Assembly (NCBI GenBank): GCA_029287195.1
Contig: JARFRN010000227.1
Location: forward strand, 1 to 52,308
From: Acidimicrobiia bacterium
GTDB taxonomy: Bacteria > Actinomycetota > Acidimicrobiia > Spongiisociales > UBA5794
DNA: 52,308 nt
Direction: 5' to 3'
This document shows, piece by piece, positions 43,910 through 52,308 of the stretch; the first letter of the stretch is position 1; each line of letters opens with the position of its first letter. Both the position numbers and the translations under genes were made by a program. The notes below the pieces were generated by a model. The model saw only the letters and a list, made by a program, of their open reading frames with translations, did no database searches and was not told where the DNA came from.

Positions 43910-45733
43910 CTATTCGACGGTAACCGACTTGGCGAGGTTCCGGGGTTGGTCGATGTCGTGGCCGCGCAGCCGGGCAACGTGGTAAGCCAACAACTGCAGT
44001 GGAACCACTGCCGCTACCGGGCCCAGAAGGTCGTCGGCACGGGGGACCCGCAACACCCGGTGGGCGAACTTGTGGATCTGATCGTCGTCCTCGTAAGCAA
44101 CGGCAATCACCTTCCCGCCCCGGGCCTTTACCTCCTGCACGGCGGAGATCGTCTTGTCATAGAGTGCCTGCTGGGTAAGCACGACGATCACTGGGGTACC
44201 TTCGGTGATCAACGCAAGAGTCCCGTGCTTGAGCTCTCCGGCCGGCATCGCTTCCGAATGCAGGTAGCTGATCTCCTTGAGCTTGAGCGAGCCTTCCATC
44301 GCAACCGCATAGTCGAGGCCGCGACCGATGAAATACACGTCGTCGGCATCCACTATCGCCTCAGCTGCGGCCGAGATCTCGCTCTCCTGGTGTAACAGCT
44401 CCTCCACCTGAGCAGGCAGTTGACTGAGCCCGTGAGCAACGCGACCGGCGAGATCCTCGTCCACCACGCCCCGCACCCGGCCGATCCGTAGCGCAAGCAG
44501 GTATTGCGCAATCAGCATCGCCAGGTATGCCTTGGTCGAGGCTACCGAGATTTCAGGTCCGGCTCGCGTGTACAGGATGTCATCGGCCTCGCGCGACAGG
44601 GTGCTGCCGACGACGTTGGTCAAGGCAAGCAGCCGTGAGCCCCGCTCCTTGGCAAGCCGTGCGGCCGCCAACGTATCGGCAGTCTCCCCTGACTGGCTGA
44701 TCGCCACGGTGAGGCTCTTGGCCGAGATGAGCGGATCGTTGTAGCGCATCTCATGGGCGTACTCGACATTGGTGGGAATGCGCAACAGCCTGCGAAATAT
44801 CTCTTTGCCGACCAATCCGGCGTGATACGCCGTCCCGCAGGCGGTGATCCACAGCTCATCGAAGTCTCGGGCGAACTCGTCGTCGAACTTCACGTCCTCC
44901 AACCAGGCGTTCCCATATTCGTCGAGTCGTCCTGCCAGGGTTTCGGTGACTACGGCCGGCTGTTCGTGAATCTCTTTGAGCATGAAGTGCTCGAATCCAC
45001 CCTTCTCGGCCTGCTCCGCATCCCAGTCGACGTGCATGACCTCACGATCGATCACACCACCTTCGATCTTCTCGATCTGCGCCCCGTCTTCGGTGACGAC
45101 AACCAGCTCGCCGTCTTCCACGATCAGAAAATCTCTGGTGCGGTGGAGCACGGCAGGAATATCGGACGCAAGGAAAGTCTCTCCGTCGCCGAGGCCAACG
45201 ATAAGGGGGCTGATCCGACGCACGGCGACGATCTTGCCGGGTTCTCGCTTTGTCATTACGACGAGGGCGTAAGCACCTTCGGCTTTGGCAACGGCAGCGC
45301 GCACTGCTGCTCGCAGATCGCCGTCGTACTCCCGCGCTACGAGGTGGGCCAGGATCTCAGTGTCCGTCTCCGACATGAACCCGTGGCCGAGGTCTTCGAG
45401 TTCTTCCCGCAGGCTCTGGAAGTTCTCGATGATCCCATTGTGAACCACGACAAACTCGCCGGATGGATCCGTGTGGGGGTGGGCGTTGACGTCGCTGGGC
45501 TCACCGTGGGTAGCCCAGCGAGTATGACCGATACCGATCGTGCCCACCAGCGGGCTCGAATTGAGCAAGTCTGCAAGTCGGTCGATCTTGCCTTCCGCCT
45601 TGCGAACATCGATGTCGCCGTTGGTGACGGCGACGCCGGCGGAGTCATAACCGCGGTACTCCAGCCGCCTCAGCCCATCCAGCAGAATCGGAGCTGCCTG
45701 TTGTGGGCCGACATAGCCCATGATTCCGCACAC
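43910..45733 (-). CDS. glmS: Glutamine-fructose-6-phosphate aminotransferase (isomerising)
   Basis: GlmS makes glucosamine-6-phosphate for peptidoglycan. The nucleophilic cysteine must be residue 2, so the start is GTG at 45733 (VCGIMGYVGPQQAAPILLDG) with GGAGG upstream. The track start at 45793 is too early. The glutaminase domain has GIGHTRWATHGEPSDVNAHP. The two SIS domains show AISQSGETADTLAAARLAKE and SLKLKEISYLHSEAMPAGEL. The C-terminus is LAKSVTVE as expected. The protein has 607 residues. It is downstream of glmM after a 307-bp gap. Confidence 0.97.
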   Translation of the reverse strand: MCGIMGYVGPQQAAPILLDGLRRLEYRGYDSAGVAVTNGDIDVRKAEGKIDRLADLLNSSPLVGTIGIGHTRWATHGEPSDVNAHPHTDPSGEFVVVHNGIIENFQSLREELEDLGHGFMSETDTEILAHLVAREYDGDLRAAVRAAVAKAEGAYALVVMTKREPGKIVAVRRISPLIVGLGDGETFLASDIPAVLHRTRDFLIVEDGELVVVTEDGAQIEKIEGGVIDREVMHVDWDAEQAEKGGFEHFMLKEIHEQPAVVTETLAGRLDEYGNAWLEDVKFDDEFARDFDELWITACGTAYHAGLVGKEIFRRLLRIPTNVEYAHEMRYNDPLISAKSLTVAISQSGETADTLAAARLAKERGSRLLALTNVVGSTLSREADDILYTRAGPEISVASTKAYLAMLIAQYLLALRIGRVRGVVDEDLAGRVAHGLSQLPAQVEELLHQESEISAAAEAIVDADDVYFIGRGLDYAVAMEGSLKLKEISYLHSEAMPAGELKHGTLALITEGTPVIVVLTQQALYDKTISAVQEVKARGGKVIAVAYEDDDQIHKFAHRVLRVPRADDLLGPVAAVVPLQLLAYHVARLRGHDIDQPRNLAKSVTVE

Positions 45734-46040
45734 GCGCGAACCTCCATGTGTTGGGACCGGAGGAGTGCTGCAGAATCTGAGACTCTGCTCCACTTCGAGA
45801 TGACTTTGTCCCCGGAATCGCTCCCGGGCTTTTTCACCTCGTCACGGTCGTGGAGGACCGAGAGGGCACCCGCCGACTGATCGATACTCCCTCCACCTCG
45901 TCACCTCGGCCGCTTTGCATTCGGGCGAGGGCTGGCGCTTGAGATTTCTCCGGTCGGTTCAGTTGTTGGCGACAAGCCTAACTGGTCGGCGAATCAGGCG
46001 TTGAATCACATGCCCAGAATCGGCTAGGTCGACTAGGACA
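45734..46040. other. glmM-glmS intergenic region with short direct repeats and hairpins
   Basis: No gene is visible in these 307 bp. The 11-mer CACCTCGTCAC occurs twice (45835-45845 and 45894-45904). Between them CGGTC-N6-GACCG can fold, and CCCGG-N8-CCGGG precedes a short T-run on the plus strand. No glmS ribozyme core is recognisable. A promoter or leader for glmS is likely here but not identified. Confidence 0.5.
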
Positions 46041-47360
46041 TCATCCGAGCGACTCGGCGACAACCGCGCCGACTGAATCTGCAATCCGCTCAGCCATGTC
46101 TGCAGTAGCCGCCTCGACCATGACTCTGACCAGCGGCTCTGTACCGGATGCCCGAACCAGAATCCTGCCGTCGTCTCCAAGATGGCGCTCGGCATCTGCC
46201 ACGGCATTCCAAACGTCGGCCGACCCGTCCAACTTCGCCTTGTCGGCAACGGTGATGTTGCGCAGCACCTGCGGATACTCGGTGATCACCTTGCGCAGCT
46301 CGACGAGCGGTTTCCCTGTAGCCGCCATGACCTCGGCAAGCCGGACTGCGGTGCGGAGACCATCGCCCGTCGTGCCGCGATAGAAAATGATGTGACCTGA
46401 TTGCTCACCGCCGAGTGCAGCCTTAGCCTCGCGCATCGCCTCGTAGACGTAACGATCGCCGACTGCCGTCTCGACCACATCGACCCCTAGTCGCTCCATG
46501 GCGCGCCGGAAACCTAGGTTGGCCATTACGGTCGTCACCACGGTGTTGTTGCGGAGCTTGCCCTGTTCCTTGAGTTGCTTCGCAAAGATCGCCATGAGGA
46601 CGTCGCCGTTGGCCACGACGCCTTCCTCGTCGACGGCAATGAGCCGGTCGGCGTCACCGTCGAAGGCAAGGCCGGGCCGTCCGTTGACCAGCCCGGCAAG
46701 ATACTCCGGTTGGGTGGCCCCGCACCCCGCATTGATATTCATCCCATCGGGTTCTGCAGCATGGACTTCCACCGTCGCCCCGAGTGCTTCGAACAGCTGC
46801 GGGGCTGCCTTGAAGGCCGCACCGTTGGCTGTGTCCATCACGAACTCGAGTCCGCGTAGCCCGTAGTCGGTGTTGGCGGTCAGGTTCTCCACGTAGCGGT
46901 CGACCGCATCGAGCATATTGCTCCGCATACCGATGAGTGCGCCGTCGGGATGCTTCCACGGAGCCCCCCGCCGGTAACGGGTCTCGATGACAGTTTCCTG
47001 TTCGTCCTTGAGTTTGCCCCCTGTGGGACCGAGGAACTTGATGCCGTTGTCGTGAGCCGGGTTGTGTGAGGCGCTGACCATGACACCGAGCGGTGCCTCG
47101 AGTTGCCGGATGAGCCGAGAGACTCCTCCAACGGGGAGGATGCCTACGTCGATCGTGTCCACCCCGACCGAGCTGAAGCCCGCGTGCAGCGCCGTAGTGA
47201 ACATCGGCCCCGAGCGGCGCGTATCGCGACCTATGACGACGGGACCCTCCATCGACTCCCCGGCGGCGCGGGCCAGATTCAGGGCAATATCAACGGTCAG
47301 GTCGGTATTGGCGCGGCCTCGAACCCCGTCCGTGCCGAAGAGACGGTCTACGCCTGCCAC
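46041..47360 (-). CDS. glmM: Phosphoglucosamine mutase
   Basis: GlmM converts glucosamine-6-phosphate to glucosamine-1-phosphate. The phosphoserine loop is GVMVSASHNPAHDNGIKFLG, the metal-binding loop LAFDGDADRLIAV, and the sugar-binding segment GGEQSGHIIFY. The C-terminal phosphate-binding RASGTEPLVRVMVEA is complete. The 439 residues are normal. It follows rpsI directly on the minus strand, an arrangement conserved in actinobacteria, and leads into glmS. Confidence 0.97.
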   Translation of the reverse strand: MAGVDRLFGTDGVRGRANTDLTVDIALNLARAAGESMEGPVVIGRDTRRSGPMFTTALHAGFSSVGVDTIDVGILPVGGVSRLIRQLEAPLGVMVSASHNPAHDNGIKFLGPTGGKLKDEQETVIETRYRRGAPWKHPDGALIGMRSNMLDAVDRYVENLTANTDYGLRGLEFVMDTANGAAFKAAPQLFEALGATVEVHAAEPDGMNINAGCGATQPEYLAGLVNGRPGLAFDGDADRLIAVDEEGVVANGDVLMAIFAKQLKEQGKLRNNTVVTTVMANLGFRRAMERLGVDVVETAVGDRYVYEAMREAKAALGGEQSGHIIFYRGTTGDGLRTAVRLAEVMAATGKPLVELRKVITEYPQVLRNITVADKAKLDGSADVWNAVADAERHLGDDGRILVRASGTEPLVRVMVEAATADMAERIADSVGAVVAESLG

Positions 47361-47753
47361 TTAGCGCTTCGTGAATTGAGGGGCGCGCCTGGCCTTGCGC
47401 AGGCCGTACTTCTTGCGCTCGACGCGGCGGGCGTCACGTGTGAGCATGCCGCCCTTTTTCAGGGTGGCTCGGAATTCGGTATCCACCTCAACCAGAGCTC
47501 GGGCAATCCCCAGTCGCAGCGCGTCACTCTGTCCCGTAGTACCACCGCCGTGGAGCTGGGCCACGACGTCGTAGTGGCCCTCTACCTCCACCGCTCGCAG
47601 TGGTTCGAGGACTCGTTGGCGCAGTGCTGCATGGGGGAAGTAGTCGTCGAGCGAGCGGCCGTTTAGCTTCACCTCGCCACTGCCCGGGTAGAGACGAACA
47701 CGCGCCACGGAGCTCTTGCGTCGGCCGGTGGCTTGAACGAGCGGCTTTGCCAT
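47361..47753 (-). CDS. rpsI: 30S ribosomal protein S9
   Basis: The 130-residue protein contains [40 protein letters not shown] and a basic tail ending [11 protein letters not shown], all typical of S9. The start overlaps the rplM stop by one base (TGATG). It is the second gene of the classical rplM-rpsI operon. Confidence 0.98.
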   Translation of the reverse strand: MAKPLVQATGRRKSSVARVRLYPGSGEVKLNGRSLDDYFPHAALRQRVLEPLRAVEVEGHYDVVAQLHGGGTTGQSDALRLGIARALVEVDTEFRATLKKGGMLTRDARRVERKKYGLRKARRAPQFTKR

Positions 47754-48211
47754 CAGGCTTGGACCTTTCTGATATCAAGCGGTTGCGGGTTCTGTGCGGC
47801 GTGCGGATGCTCGGGTCCCGCATAGACCTTGAGCTTGCCGAGGATCTGACGTCCCAGCCGGTTCTTCGGCAACATTCCCTTGACGGCGTTGCGGACGACC
47901 CGGTCGGGATAGGTTTCCCGGAGTTGTCGCAACGAAGAGGCGCGCAGACCGCCGGGAAAACCGGAGTGCCGGTAGTAGACCTTTTCGTCTTCCTTCTTGC
48001 CGGAAATGGCAACCTTCTCGGCGTTGATCACCACCACATAATCGCCACCATCCACGTGAGGGGCGAATGTCGGCTTGTGCTTGCCGCGGAGTATCTGGGC
48101 CACGTTCGAAGCCAGCCGTCCCAACGGCACATCTGCGGCGTCGACCACGAACCAATCATGGCTCAAGTCACCCGGCTTGGGGGAGTAGGTTCTTTGCAGC
48201 TTCGGCTTCAT
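47753..48211 (-). CDS. rplM: 50S ribosomal protein L13
   Basis: The real start is ATG 48211 ([20 protein letters not shown]); the track ORF begins upstream at 48304. The protein contains [40 protein letters not shown] and [20 protein letters not shown], standard L13 signatures, with 152 residues. A hairpin with a T6 run lies 17 nt upstream of the start. Confidence 0.97.
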   Translation of the reverse strand: MKPKLQRTYSPKPGDLSHDWFVVDAADVPLGRLASNVAQILRGKHKPTFAPHVDGGDYVVVINAEKVAISGKKEDEKVYYRHSGFPGGLRASSLRQLRETYPDRVVRNAVKGMLPKNRLGRQILGKLKVYAGPEHPHAAQNPQPLDIRKVQA

Positions 48212-48228
48212 CAGACAGTCCTCGAACG

Positions 48229-48254
48229 AAAAAAGGGGCACATAGAGGAGCCCC
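48229..48254 (-). terminator. Hairpin with T6 between truA and rplM
   Basis: Minus strand: GGGGC-(10-nt loop)-GCCCC followed by TTTTTT, ending 17 nt before the rplM ATG. It can act as the truA terminator or as an attenuator in the rplM leader. The stem is only 5 bp. Confidence 0.55.
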
Positions 48255-48313
48255 CGGAACTCGGGAGCTTGCGCATGATAAGCCATCGAACACGATTGCG
48301 CCAACTGGCTCTT

Positions 48314-49048
48314 CTATTCGTAGCTCACACCAACCAAAGTCAGACCATGTGCAGGTGCCGCCCCCTTGGCGCGCTGTCTGTCCCGTGAGACGAGTATTTC
48401 AGAAGCCAGCTCCGGCGCGACCTTCCCACGACCGATCTCAACCGATAGCGCAACCAGCGAACGAACCATCTGATGACAGAAGGAACCGGCCTTCGTCTCG
48501 AATGCCAGCAGACCGCTGCCACGGTCCGTCCACTCGGCGGCATCGAGCCGACGCACCGTACTGCGCTCGCCCGCCTTGCGACAGAATGCAGCAAAGTCAT
48601 GCTCACCGATCAGCGGGCTCATCCCCCGATTCATTGCCGAAACATCGACGGGGGTCTCGTAGTGCCATGACGTCTTGGCGAGGAACGGATCAGGCTCCTC
48701 CCGGTTGAGCACCAGATACTGGTATGCGCGTCGGGTGGCCGAGAACCGAGCATTGAAACCGTCCGGTGCCATAGCCACCGAACTGACGGCGATTTCGGGT
48801 GCCAGTTGCCGGTTGAGCGAACGCTTGATCCGCGTGAGATCCAACCCCGCTTCGCCGTCGAACGACACAACCTGATGGCGGGCATGCACCCCTCGGTCTG
48901 TGCGGCCGGCCACGGCCGTCTCGACCTCGCCCGTCAGCTTGAAGAGCGCCGACTCCAGTTCTCCCTGCACCGTGCGAACGTTGGGCTGGCGTGCATAGCC
49001 GTGGAACCCGGAGCCGTCGTAGGCCAGATCGATCCGATACGTCGCCAT
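48314..49048 (-). CDS. truA: tRNA pseudouridine(38-40) synthase TruA
   Basis: A 244-residue pseudouridine synthase for anticodon-stem positions 38-40. The catalytic aspartate is in VAGRTDRGVHARHQVVSFDG. It starts YRIDLAYDGSGFHGYARQPN and has FCHQMVRSLVALSVEIGRGK. It starts one base after the Yip1-like gene stop. truA upstream of rplM-rpsI is the conserved actinobacterial order. Confidence 0.96.
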   Translation of the reverse strand: MATYRIDLAYDGSGFHGYARQPNVRTVQGELESALFKLTGEVETAVAGRTDRGVHARHQVVSFDGEAGLDLTRIKRSLNRQLAPEIAVSSVAMAPDGFNARFSATRRAYQYLVLNREEPDPFLAKTSWHYETPVDVSAMNRGMSPLIGEHDFAAFCRKAGERSTVRRLDAAEWTDRGSGLLAFETKAGSFCHQMVRSLVALSVEIGRGKVAPELASEILVSRDRQRAKGAAPAHGLTLVGVSYE

Positions 49049-49049
49049 G

Positions 49050-49583
49050 TCAAACTATGGGTGAGAATCCGAAGATGGCATCGACGATCAACAACCCTGC
49101 GAGCGCCCCGACGGCCACAACGAATGCTCGCTCGCGCGGCAAATCGCTCTCGTACTGGATCCCACGGGCGATGATGAAGATGAACCAGGCGAACCCGAGC
49201 GCAAACGGGACCAGACCGGCTGAGTTCATCGCAATCGCAATCGCCAGAGTCAGCAATGTGGTCGGGTAGGCAAAGCCGGTGAACCGCAGATATGTAGCGT
49301 ACTGACCCGAGCCTTGCACGATGTAGCGCACGATCGCCCACGCAATCCCCGAGTAGAGCAGCCACTGCACCAGTGCGGCCAGCACGAACCGAATCAGCAG
49401 ATCCCACGCTCCCACATTGAACAGCGAGCGCAATCCTCCAAAGAACCCCGCAAACTGGAGTAGACCGGTGATGGCGACGAGGATCAATGCGTCGCCGGTG
49501 GCACGATCGTTGAAGTCCATCCAAACAAACGCCTCCCTCTGGAGACGGATCGTTTGTAGGAACCTGTTGGCTATCTCACCCAT
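49050..49583 (-). CDS. Multi-pass membrane protein, Yip1-like
   Basis: A 177-residue protein with about five hydrophobic segments (ALILVAITGLLQFAGFFGGL, FVLAALVQWLLYSGIAWAIV, FAYPTTLLTLAIAIAMNSAG, LVPFALGFAWFIFIIARGIQ, AFVVAVGALAGLLIVDAIFG). The layout and the N-terminal amphipathic stretch resemble bacterial Yip1/YIP1-family proteins of unknown function. It directly precedes truA and is probably co-transcribed with it. I assign no function. Confidence 0.8.
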   Translation of the reverse strand: MGEIANRFLQTIRLQREAFVWMDFNDRATGDALILVAITGLLQFAGFFGGLRSLFNVGAWDLLIRFVLAALVQWLLYSGIAWAIVRYIVQGSGQYATYLRFTGFAYPTTLLTLAIAIAMNSAGLVPFALGFAWFIFIIARGIQYESDLPRERAFVVAVGALAGLLIVDAIFGFSPIV

Positions 49584-49616
49584 TGCCTCTCTCGGATTCG
49601 ACCGTGGCCACGGAGC

Positions 49617-49844
49617 TTAACTCTTGGGACCTACCCCGGAACCGCAACTCAGGCGATGCTCCGGCCTATCGCTGCTCCGTCCGCCTGAGAAGACCCAGTG
49701 GTGCTTCGAGGCGCGGACGGCCTCGATGCCCACCCGCCACAGGATGAACGATCCTACGAAAAAGGAGACGATGATGGCGAGGACGGCGGGACGGCCCGAG
49801 CCGGTATCGCCGCTGATCAGTGCAAAGATCAGCGGTCCCCTCAT
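49617..49844 (-). CDS. Possible small membrane protein in a 516-bp gap
   Basis: Between 49584 and 50099 no convincing gene exists. The minus-strand ORF of 138 residues contains, from ATG 49844, a 75-residue product with one hydrophobic helix (VLAIIVSFFVGSFILWRVGI) followed by EAVRASKHHWVF. A TATATT box lies 24 nt upstream of that ATG. The rest of the track ORF is compositionally unlike protein. It could be real or a chance ORF. Confidence 0.3.
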   Translation of the reverse strand: MRGPLIFALISGDTGSGRPAVLAIIVSFFVGSFILWRVGIEAVRASKHHWVFSGGRSSDRPEHRLSCGSGVGPKS

Positions 49845-50099
49845 CGCTGAGGACTTCGAGAAGACGGAATATAGCCCGCAAACTCCGCAGAGGCTTCCTC
49901 GAGGATCATCGATCACTACGGGCTTCCGCTCAATGCTTGGATCCCTCCCCTCATCAGCCCGATCAGGGCCGCAACTCCGCAGGACGGCACCCCACCGGGA
50001 GCGACCGTCCGCCGATTTCACAGTCGCCACCAAAGCGGCGTAGCCGGTGCCGGGCTGTATCGGCGTGAGCTACGCACCAAGCGAGGCCGGCTGTGATAG

Positions 50100-50495
50100 C
50101 TACAACGCAATGAGCCCCGCGTCGGTTGGATCGAAGCCGCACCCATCGAAGTAGAACGCGCGGTACTCGGGATCGAAGTCGACATGAAGCCATTCGCAGC
50201 CGGTGCGACGCGCCTCAGCCGCGGCGATGGCAACCAGCTCTCTGCCTATGCCCTGGCGACGGTGCTCCATAGCGACAACCGTGTCGAGTATGAAGGCGTG
50301 GAATGCACCATCCCAGGCCACGTTGACGAAACCAACTAGCTCTTGTCCCACATAGGCGCATACCCAGCCCAGGCTGTGCTCGGCGAGCTGCGTCCGCCAG
50401 TCGTCCTCGTAGATGGGGTGATCGAACCCGGCTGCATGCAGCCGATTTAGCGCGTTGTTGCCGACGTCGCCGCGCCATTCGTAGCGAATCTGCAT
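50100..50495 (-). CDS. GNAT family N-acetyltransferase
   Basis: A 131-residue acetyltransferase. From ATG 50495 it reads MQIRYEWRGDVGNNALNRLH, with the acetyl-CoA motif VVAMEHRRQGIGRELVAIAA and WLHVDFDPEYRAFYFDGCGF near the end. The 279-residue track ORF extends upstream through the divergent gene's promoter and is not credible. Similar stand-alone GNATs are common in actinobacteria; the substrate is unknown. Confidence 0.85.
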   Translation of the reverse strand: MQIRYEWRGDVGNNALNRLHAAGFDHPIYEDDWRTQLAEHSLGWVCAYVGQELVGFVNVAWDGAFHAFILDTVVAMEHRRQGIGRELVAIAAAEARRTGCEWLHVDFDPEYRAFYFDGCGFDPTDAGLIAL

Positions 50496-50564
50496 GCCGC
50501 GAGTGTAAGGGAACACCCCATCTAGAGGCCCGCGGGCGCGGCCCGCTTCGCGTAATCTTGACGG

Positions 50565-51053
50565 GTGAGAGGAGGCGTGATGCTGGATCTGGACGTCGAA
50601 ATGGTCGAGCTCGAACCAATGCACGTTGTCTCGGCCCGAGGCTACGGGACAGAACCGGAATACGAGGCCTGGGATTCCATTCTCGAGTTCGCCGAGGAGA
50701 GGCGAATCGACCCCTGGGACAAGACGCATCGCTTCTTTGGGTTCAACAACCCGGACCCGTCTCCGGAGCGAGCGGCCTACGGCTACGAGCAGTGGATGAC
50801 CGTCGACGATGCCGTGTCTCCGGCAATCGGGCTCGAGGTGAAGGATACCCCCGGTGGTCGCTACGCAAGGGTGCACATCCACGGCCTCGACATGATCGGG
50901 GACGCTTGGCAGTATCTCGTCGACTGGTGTGACAACCACTCCGTGGCCATCGATACAAGCCGTGAGCCGTGCCTGGAAGAGGTACTGAATCCAATCGACC
51001 TACCGGAGAAGGATTGGGACATAGACCTCTACCTGGCGATAAGCGACAACTGA
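50565..51053 (+). CDS. GyrI-like/effector-binding domain protein
   Basis: A 162-residue (GTG 50565) or 157-residue (ATG 50580) protein with the GyrI-like small-molecule-binding fold. VEMVELEPMHVVSARGYGTE at the start and YGYEQWMTVDDAVSPAIGLE are typical of effector domains of AraC/MerR-type regulators found as single proteins. The terminal LYLAISDN is also typical. TAATCT lies exactly 6 nt before the GTG, while AGAGGAGG suits the ATG, so both starts are plausible. Ligand unknown. It is divergent from the GNAT gene. Confidence 0.8.
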   Translation: MRGGVMLDLDVEMVELEPMHVVSARGYGTEPEYEAWDSILEFAEERRIDPWDKTHRFFGFNNPDPSPERAAYGYEQWMTVDDAVSPAIGLEVKDTPGGRYARVHIHGLDMIGDAWQYLVDWCDNHSVAIDTSREPCLEEVLNPIDLPEKDWDIDLYLAISDN

Positions 51054-51073
51054 GCCGGGACGGCAAGACGCAT

Positions 51074-51443
51074 ATGGGGTATCAACCGGGTGACCGTTCC
51101 GGTCGCCGACATCGCACGCTCGGTCGAGTTATGGCTGCGCCTGGGTTGATCCAAATCGTCGACGGTGGCGACGACTGAGCACGCTTCGAGCATCCGGACG
51201 GCGGCTCGACTCTTTCGCGACATCGGATACCAAGGGTTGTCTCCCAAACGACCCCACCGTCTACATGGGGTGCCCCGGCCTCGACACAGAGGTTGCCCAA
51301 TTGCGTTTCGAGGCTCCCCTTCAAGCGGGACCGGACGATACGCAGTGGTTGTGGCGCGAGGCAAGGCTGCTCGAGCCGAACGGCAACGAAACATGTCTGT
51401 CGTGCGCCGGCGCGAACCGGCTCAATCCGCCACGGCGACTGGC
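51074..51443 (+). pseudogene. Decayed VOC/glyoxalase-like gene
   Basis: Homology to one-domain VOC proteins survives in pieces across frames. INRVTVPVADIARSVELWLRLG is followed, after a shift, by LIQIVDGGDD, a TGA, then ARFEHPDGGSTLS. After another shift it reads VYMGCPGLDTEVAQLRFEAP and LWREARLLEPNGNETCLSCA, ending GANRLNPP. The ATG at 51074 is followed by GGGG, where one extra G already breaks the frame. Several lesions argue for genuine decay. The ancestral protein was probably a short glyoxalase/bleomycin-resistance-type enzyme. Confidence 0.7.
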
Positions 51444-51456
51444 AACGACGGGAGCA

Positions 51457-51933
51457 CTACGGGAGCTTCGAGGATGCCCGTAACACCGATGGATCTGTAG
51501 CGACGGCCGGAATGTCCGCGATGGGCACCCAGCGAGCTCCGAGGACCTCATCCGATGGGGCCAAATCTTCGTTTGCCGCCTCCAGCAGAAATCTGACGTC
51601 GTAGTGGGTGTGGGCGGGCCTGTCCCCGCTGGCCGGGATGGCATGAACGTCGACGTCGAAGATACCCTCGCTGATCGGGATGCCGACGACCCCGGTCTCC
51701 TCGTACACCTCGCGTATTGCAGCTGTGAGCACATCTTCCCCGGGATCGATGTGGCCCCCCGGCTGCAGCCACTCTCCCAACTTGGCGTGATGGATCAGCA
51801 ACAAACGTCGACGACCGGCGTCGACCACGAACGCGCTGGCTGTAACATGACCCGGAGCGAAATAGTCGGCTGAGAATGCCGGTTCCCCGCTATCGATGAG
51901 GGCGAGGATCGCCTGAACCGCAGATGCTTCCAC
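51457..51933 (-). CDS. NUDIX hydrolase
   Basis: A 158-residue NUDIX protein with a perfect box GHIDPGEDVLTAAIREVYEE (then TGV). An N-terminal stretch AILALIDSGEPAFSADYF precedes the domain, which starts HVTASAFVVDAGRRRLLLIH. The substrate class cannot be told, though the HAKLGEWLQPGGHID pattern is like ADP-ribose or nucleotide-sugar NUDIX enzymes. It is adjacent to the decayed VOC gene and about 60 bp from rplQ. Confidence 0.88.
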   Translation of the reverse strand: MEASAVQAILALIDSGEPAFSADYFAPGHVTASAFVVDAGRRRLLLIHHAKLGEWLQPGGHIDPGEDVLTAAIREVYEETGVVGIPISEGIFDVDVHAIPASGDRPAHTHYDVRFLLEAANEDLAPSDEVLGARWVPIADIPAVATDPSVLRASSKLP

Positions 51934-51993
51934 AGCAGGCGCGGCATAACCCTCGAGTAGAAGGCGAAGGCTTTCCAGGCGGCTGCTCAGAAA

Positions 51994-52308
51994 CTAAACG
52001 AACTCGATGATGCACATTTCGGCACCATCGCCCCGCCTGGGTCCGAGCTTGACGATGCGGGTGTAGCCACCGGGCCGGTCGGCGTAGCGGGGTCCGACAT
52101 CGTCGAACAGCTTCGTCACTACTTCGCCGTCTTGGATCTTGCGCAGAACGAGCCGACGCGCATGAAGATCACCACGTCGCGCCTTGGTAACCATCTTCTC
52201 GACATAGGGCCGGAGTTGCTTGGCTCGCGTCTCCGTGGTCGTGATCCGCTCTTCCTGGATCAACGATGCCGCCAGGTTGGCGAGGATCTTGCGCTGATGC
52301 GACGGGCT
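51994..52308 (-). CDS. rplQ: 50S ribosomal protein L17, partial (N-terminus off the right edge)
   Basis: The minus-strand frame is open to base 52308 and reads [20 protein letters not shown], then [20 protein letters not shown] and [20 protein letters not shown], the L17 core. The 89-residue track ORF uses an internal TTG. The few N-terminal residues before SPSH are outside the window. In actinobacteria rplQ precedes truA-rplM-rpsI, which matches this contig. Confidence 0.96.
   Translation of the reverse strand, partial: SPSHQRKILANLAASLIQEERITTTETRAKQLRPYVEKMVTKARRGDLHARRLVLRKIQDGEVVTKLFDDVGPRYADRPGGYTRIVKLGPRRGDGAEMCIIEFV

Noticed and set aside
50100-50939. Full 279-residue track version of the GNAT gene
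   Set aside because: The first 148 residues are antisense to the GyrI-like gene; the GNAT fold begins at ATG 50495.

Overview
The window looks like a chromosome segment from a high-GC actinobacterium, probably an uncultured Acidimicrobiia-like lineage. This is inferred from the gene order, the GuaB3-type IMP dehydrogenase, leaderless promoters, and Thr/Pro-rich linkers behind lipoprotein and membrane anchors. It cannot be placed at species level from sequence alone. I saw no rRNA or tRNA gene, CRISPR array, insertion sequence, prophage or origin.

Layout. (1) 1-4.2 kb, minus strand: guaB3-guaA, then the 5' part of a CheA-type kinase that runs off the left edge. (2) 4.3-30.8 kb: an accessory block of mostly energy metabolism and regulation. 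It holds a two-domain glyoxalase-like protein, a GlpA/GlpD-type dehydrogenase and a complete bidirectional NAD-reducing [NiFe]-hydrogenase operon, hoxEFUYH-hoxW. Next come an HTH-SRPBCC fusion regulator on a perfect 28-bp palindrome, a frameshifted membrane-anchored protein, and trpS behind a textbook Trp attenuator. An exported molybdopterin oxidoreductase operon follows (catalytic subunit, FeS subunit, cytochrome b, tandem-rhodanese lipoprotein; best read as thiosulfate/polysulfide reductase). The block ends with cimA (interrupted by an in-frame TAG and preceded by a second attenuator-like leader), an S9 peptidase/PLP decarboxylase/DUF2007-like operon, a NUDIX and GNAT pair, and two GerMN proteins flanking a small sigma factor. 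(3) 30.9-52.3 kb, mostly minus strand: a conserved actinobacterial housekeeping run. In transcription order it is rplQ(partial) ... truA-rplM-rpsI-glmM-glmS-[large surface protein]-acpS-nnr-alr-P1 peptidase-UDG-tsaE-tsaB-rimI-tsaD-M50 protease-groES-groEL. Many of these genes overlap by 4 bp.

How it fits together. The housekeeping block joins cell-wall precursor synthesis (glmM, glmS, alr), tRNA t6A synthesis (tsaB, tsaD, tsaE), ribosomal proteins and chaperonins. The accessory block suggests facultative anaerobic redox flexibility: soluble H2/NAD+ exchange through Hox, and periplasmic sulfur-compound reduction fed from the quinone pool through cytochrome b. A lipoprotein rhodanese may handle sulfane sulfur for that reductase.

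Regulation is unusually readable. At least seven genes or leader ORFs sit 6-7 nt downstream of a TANNNT -10 box, which suggests leaderless transcripts. groES has three tandem CIRCE-like operators. The reductase/cimA divergent region carries a CRP-type site and a cluster of GGGAC/GTCCC half-sites. Two broken genes (cimA TAG; the 13.4-14.9 kb frameshift) could be real decay or assembly error. The VOC remnant near 51.2 kb carries several lesions and looks like true decay.
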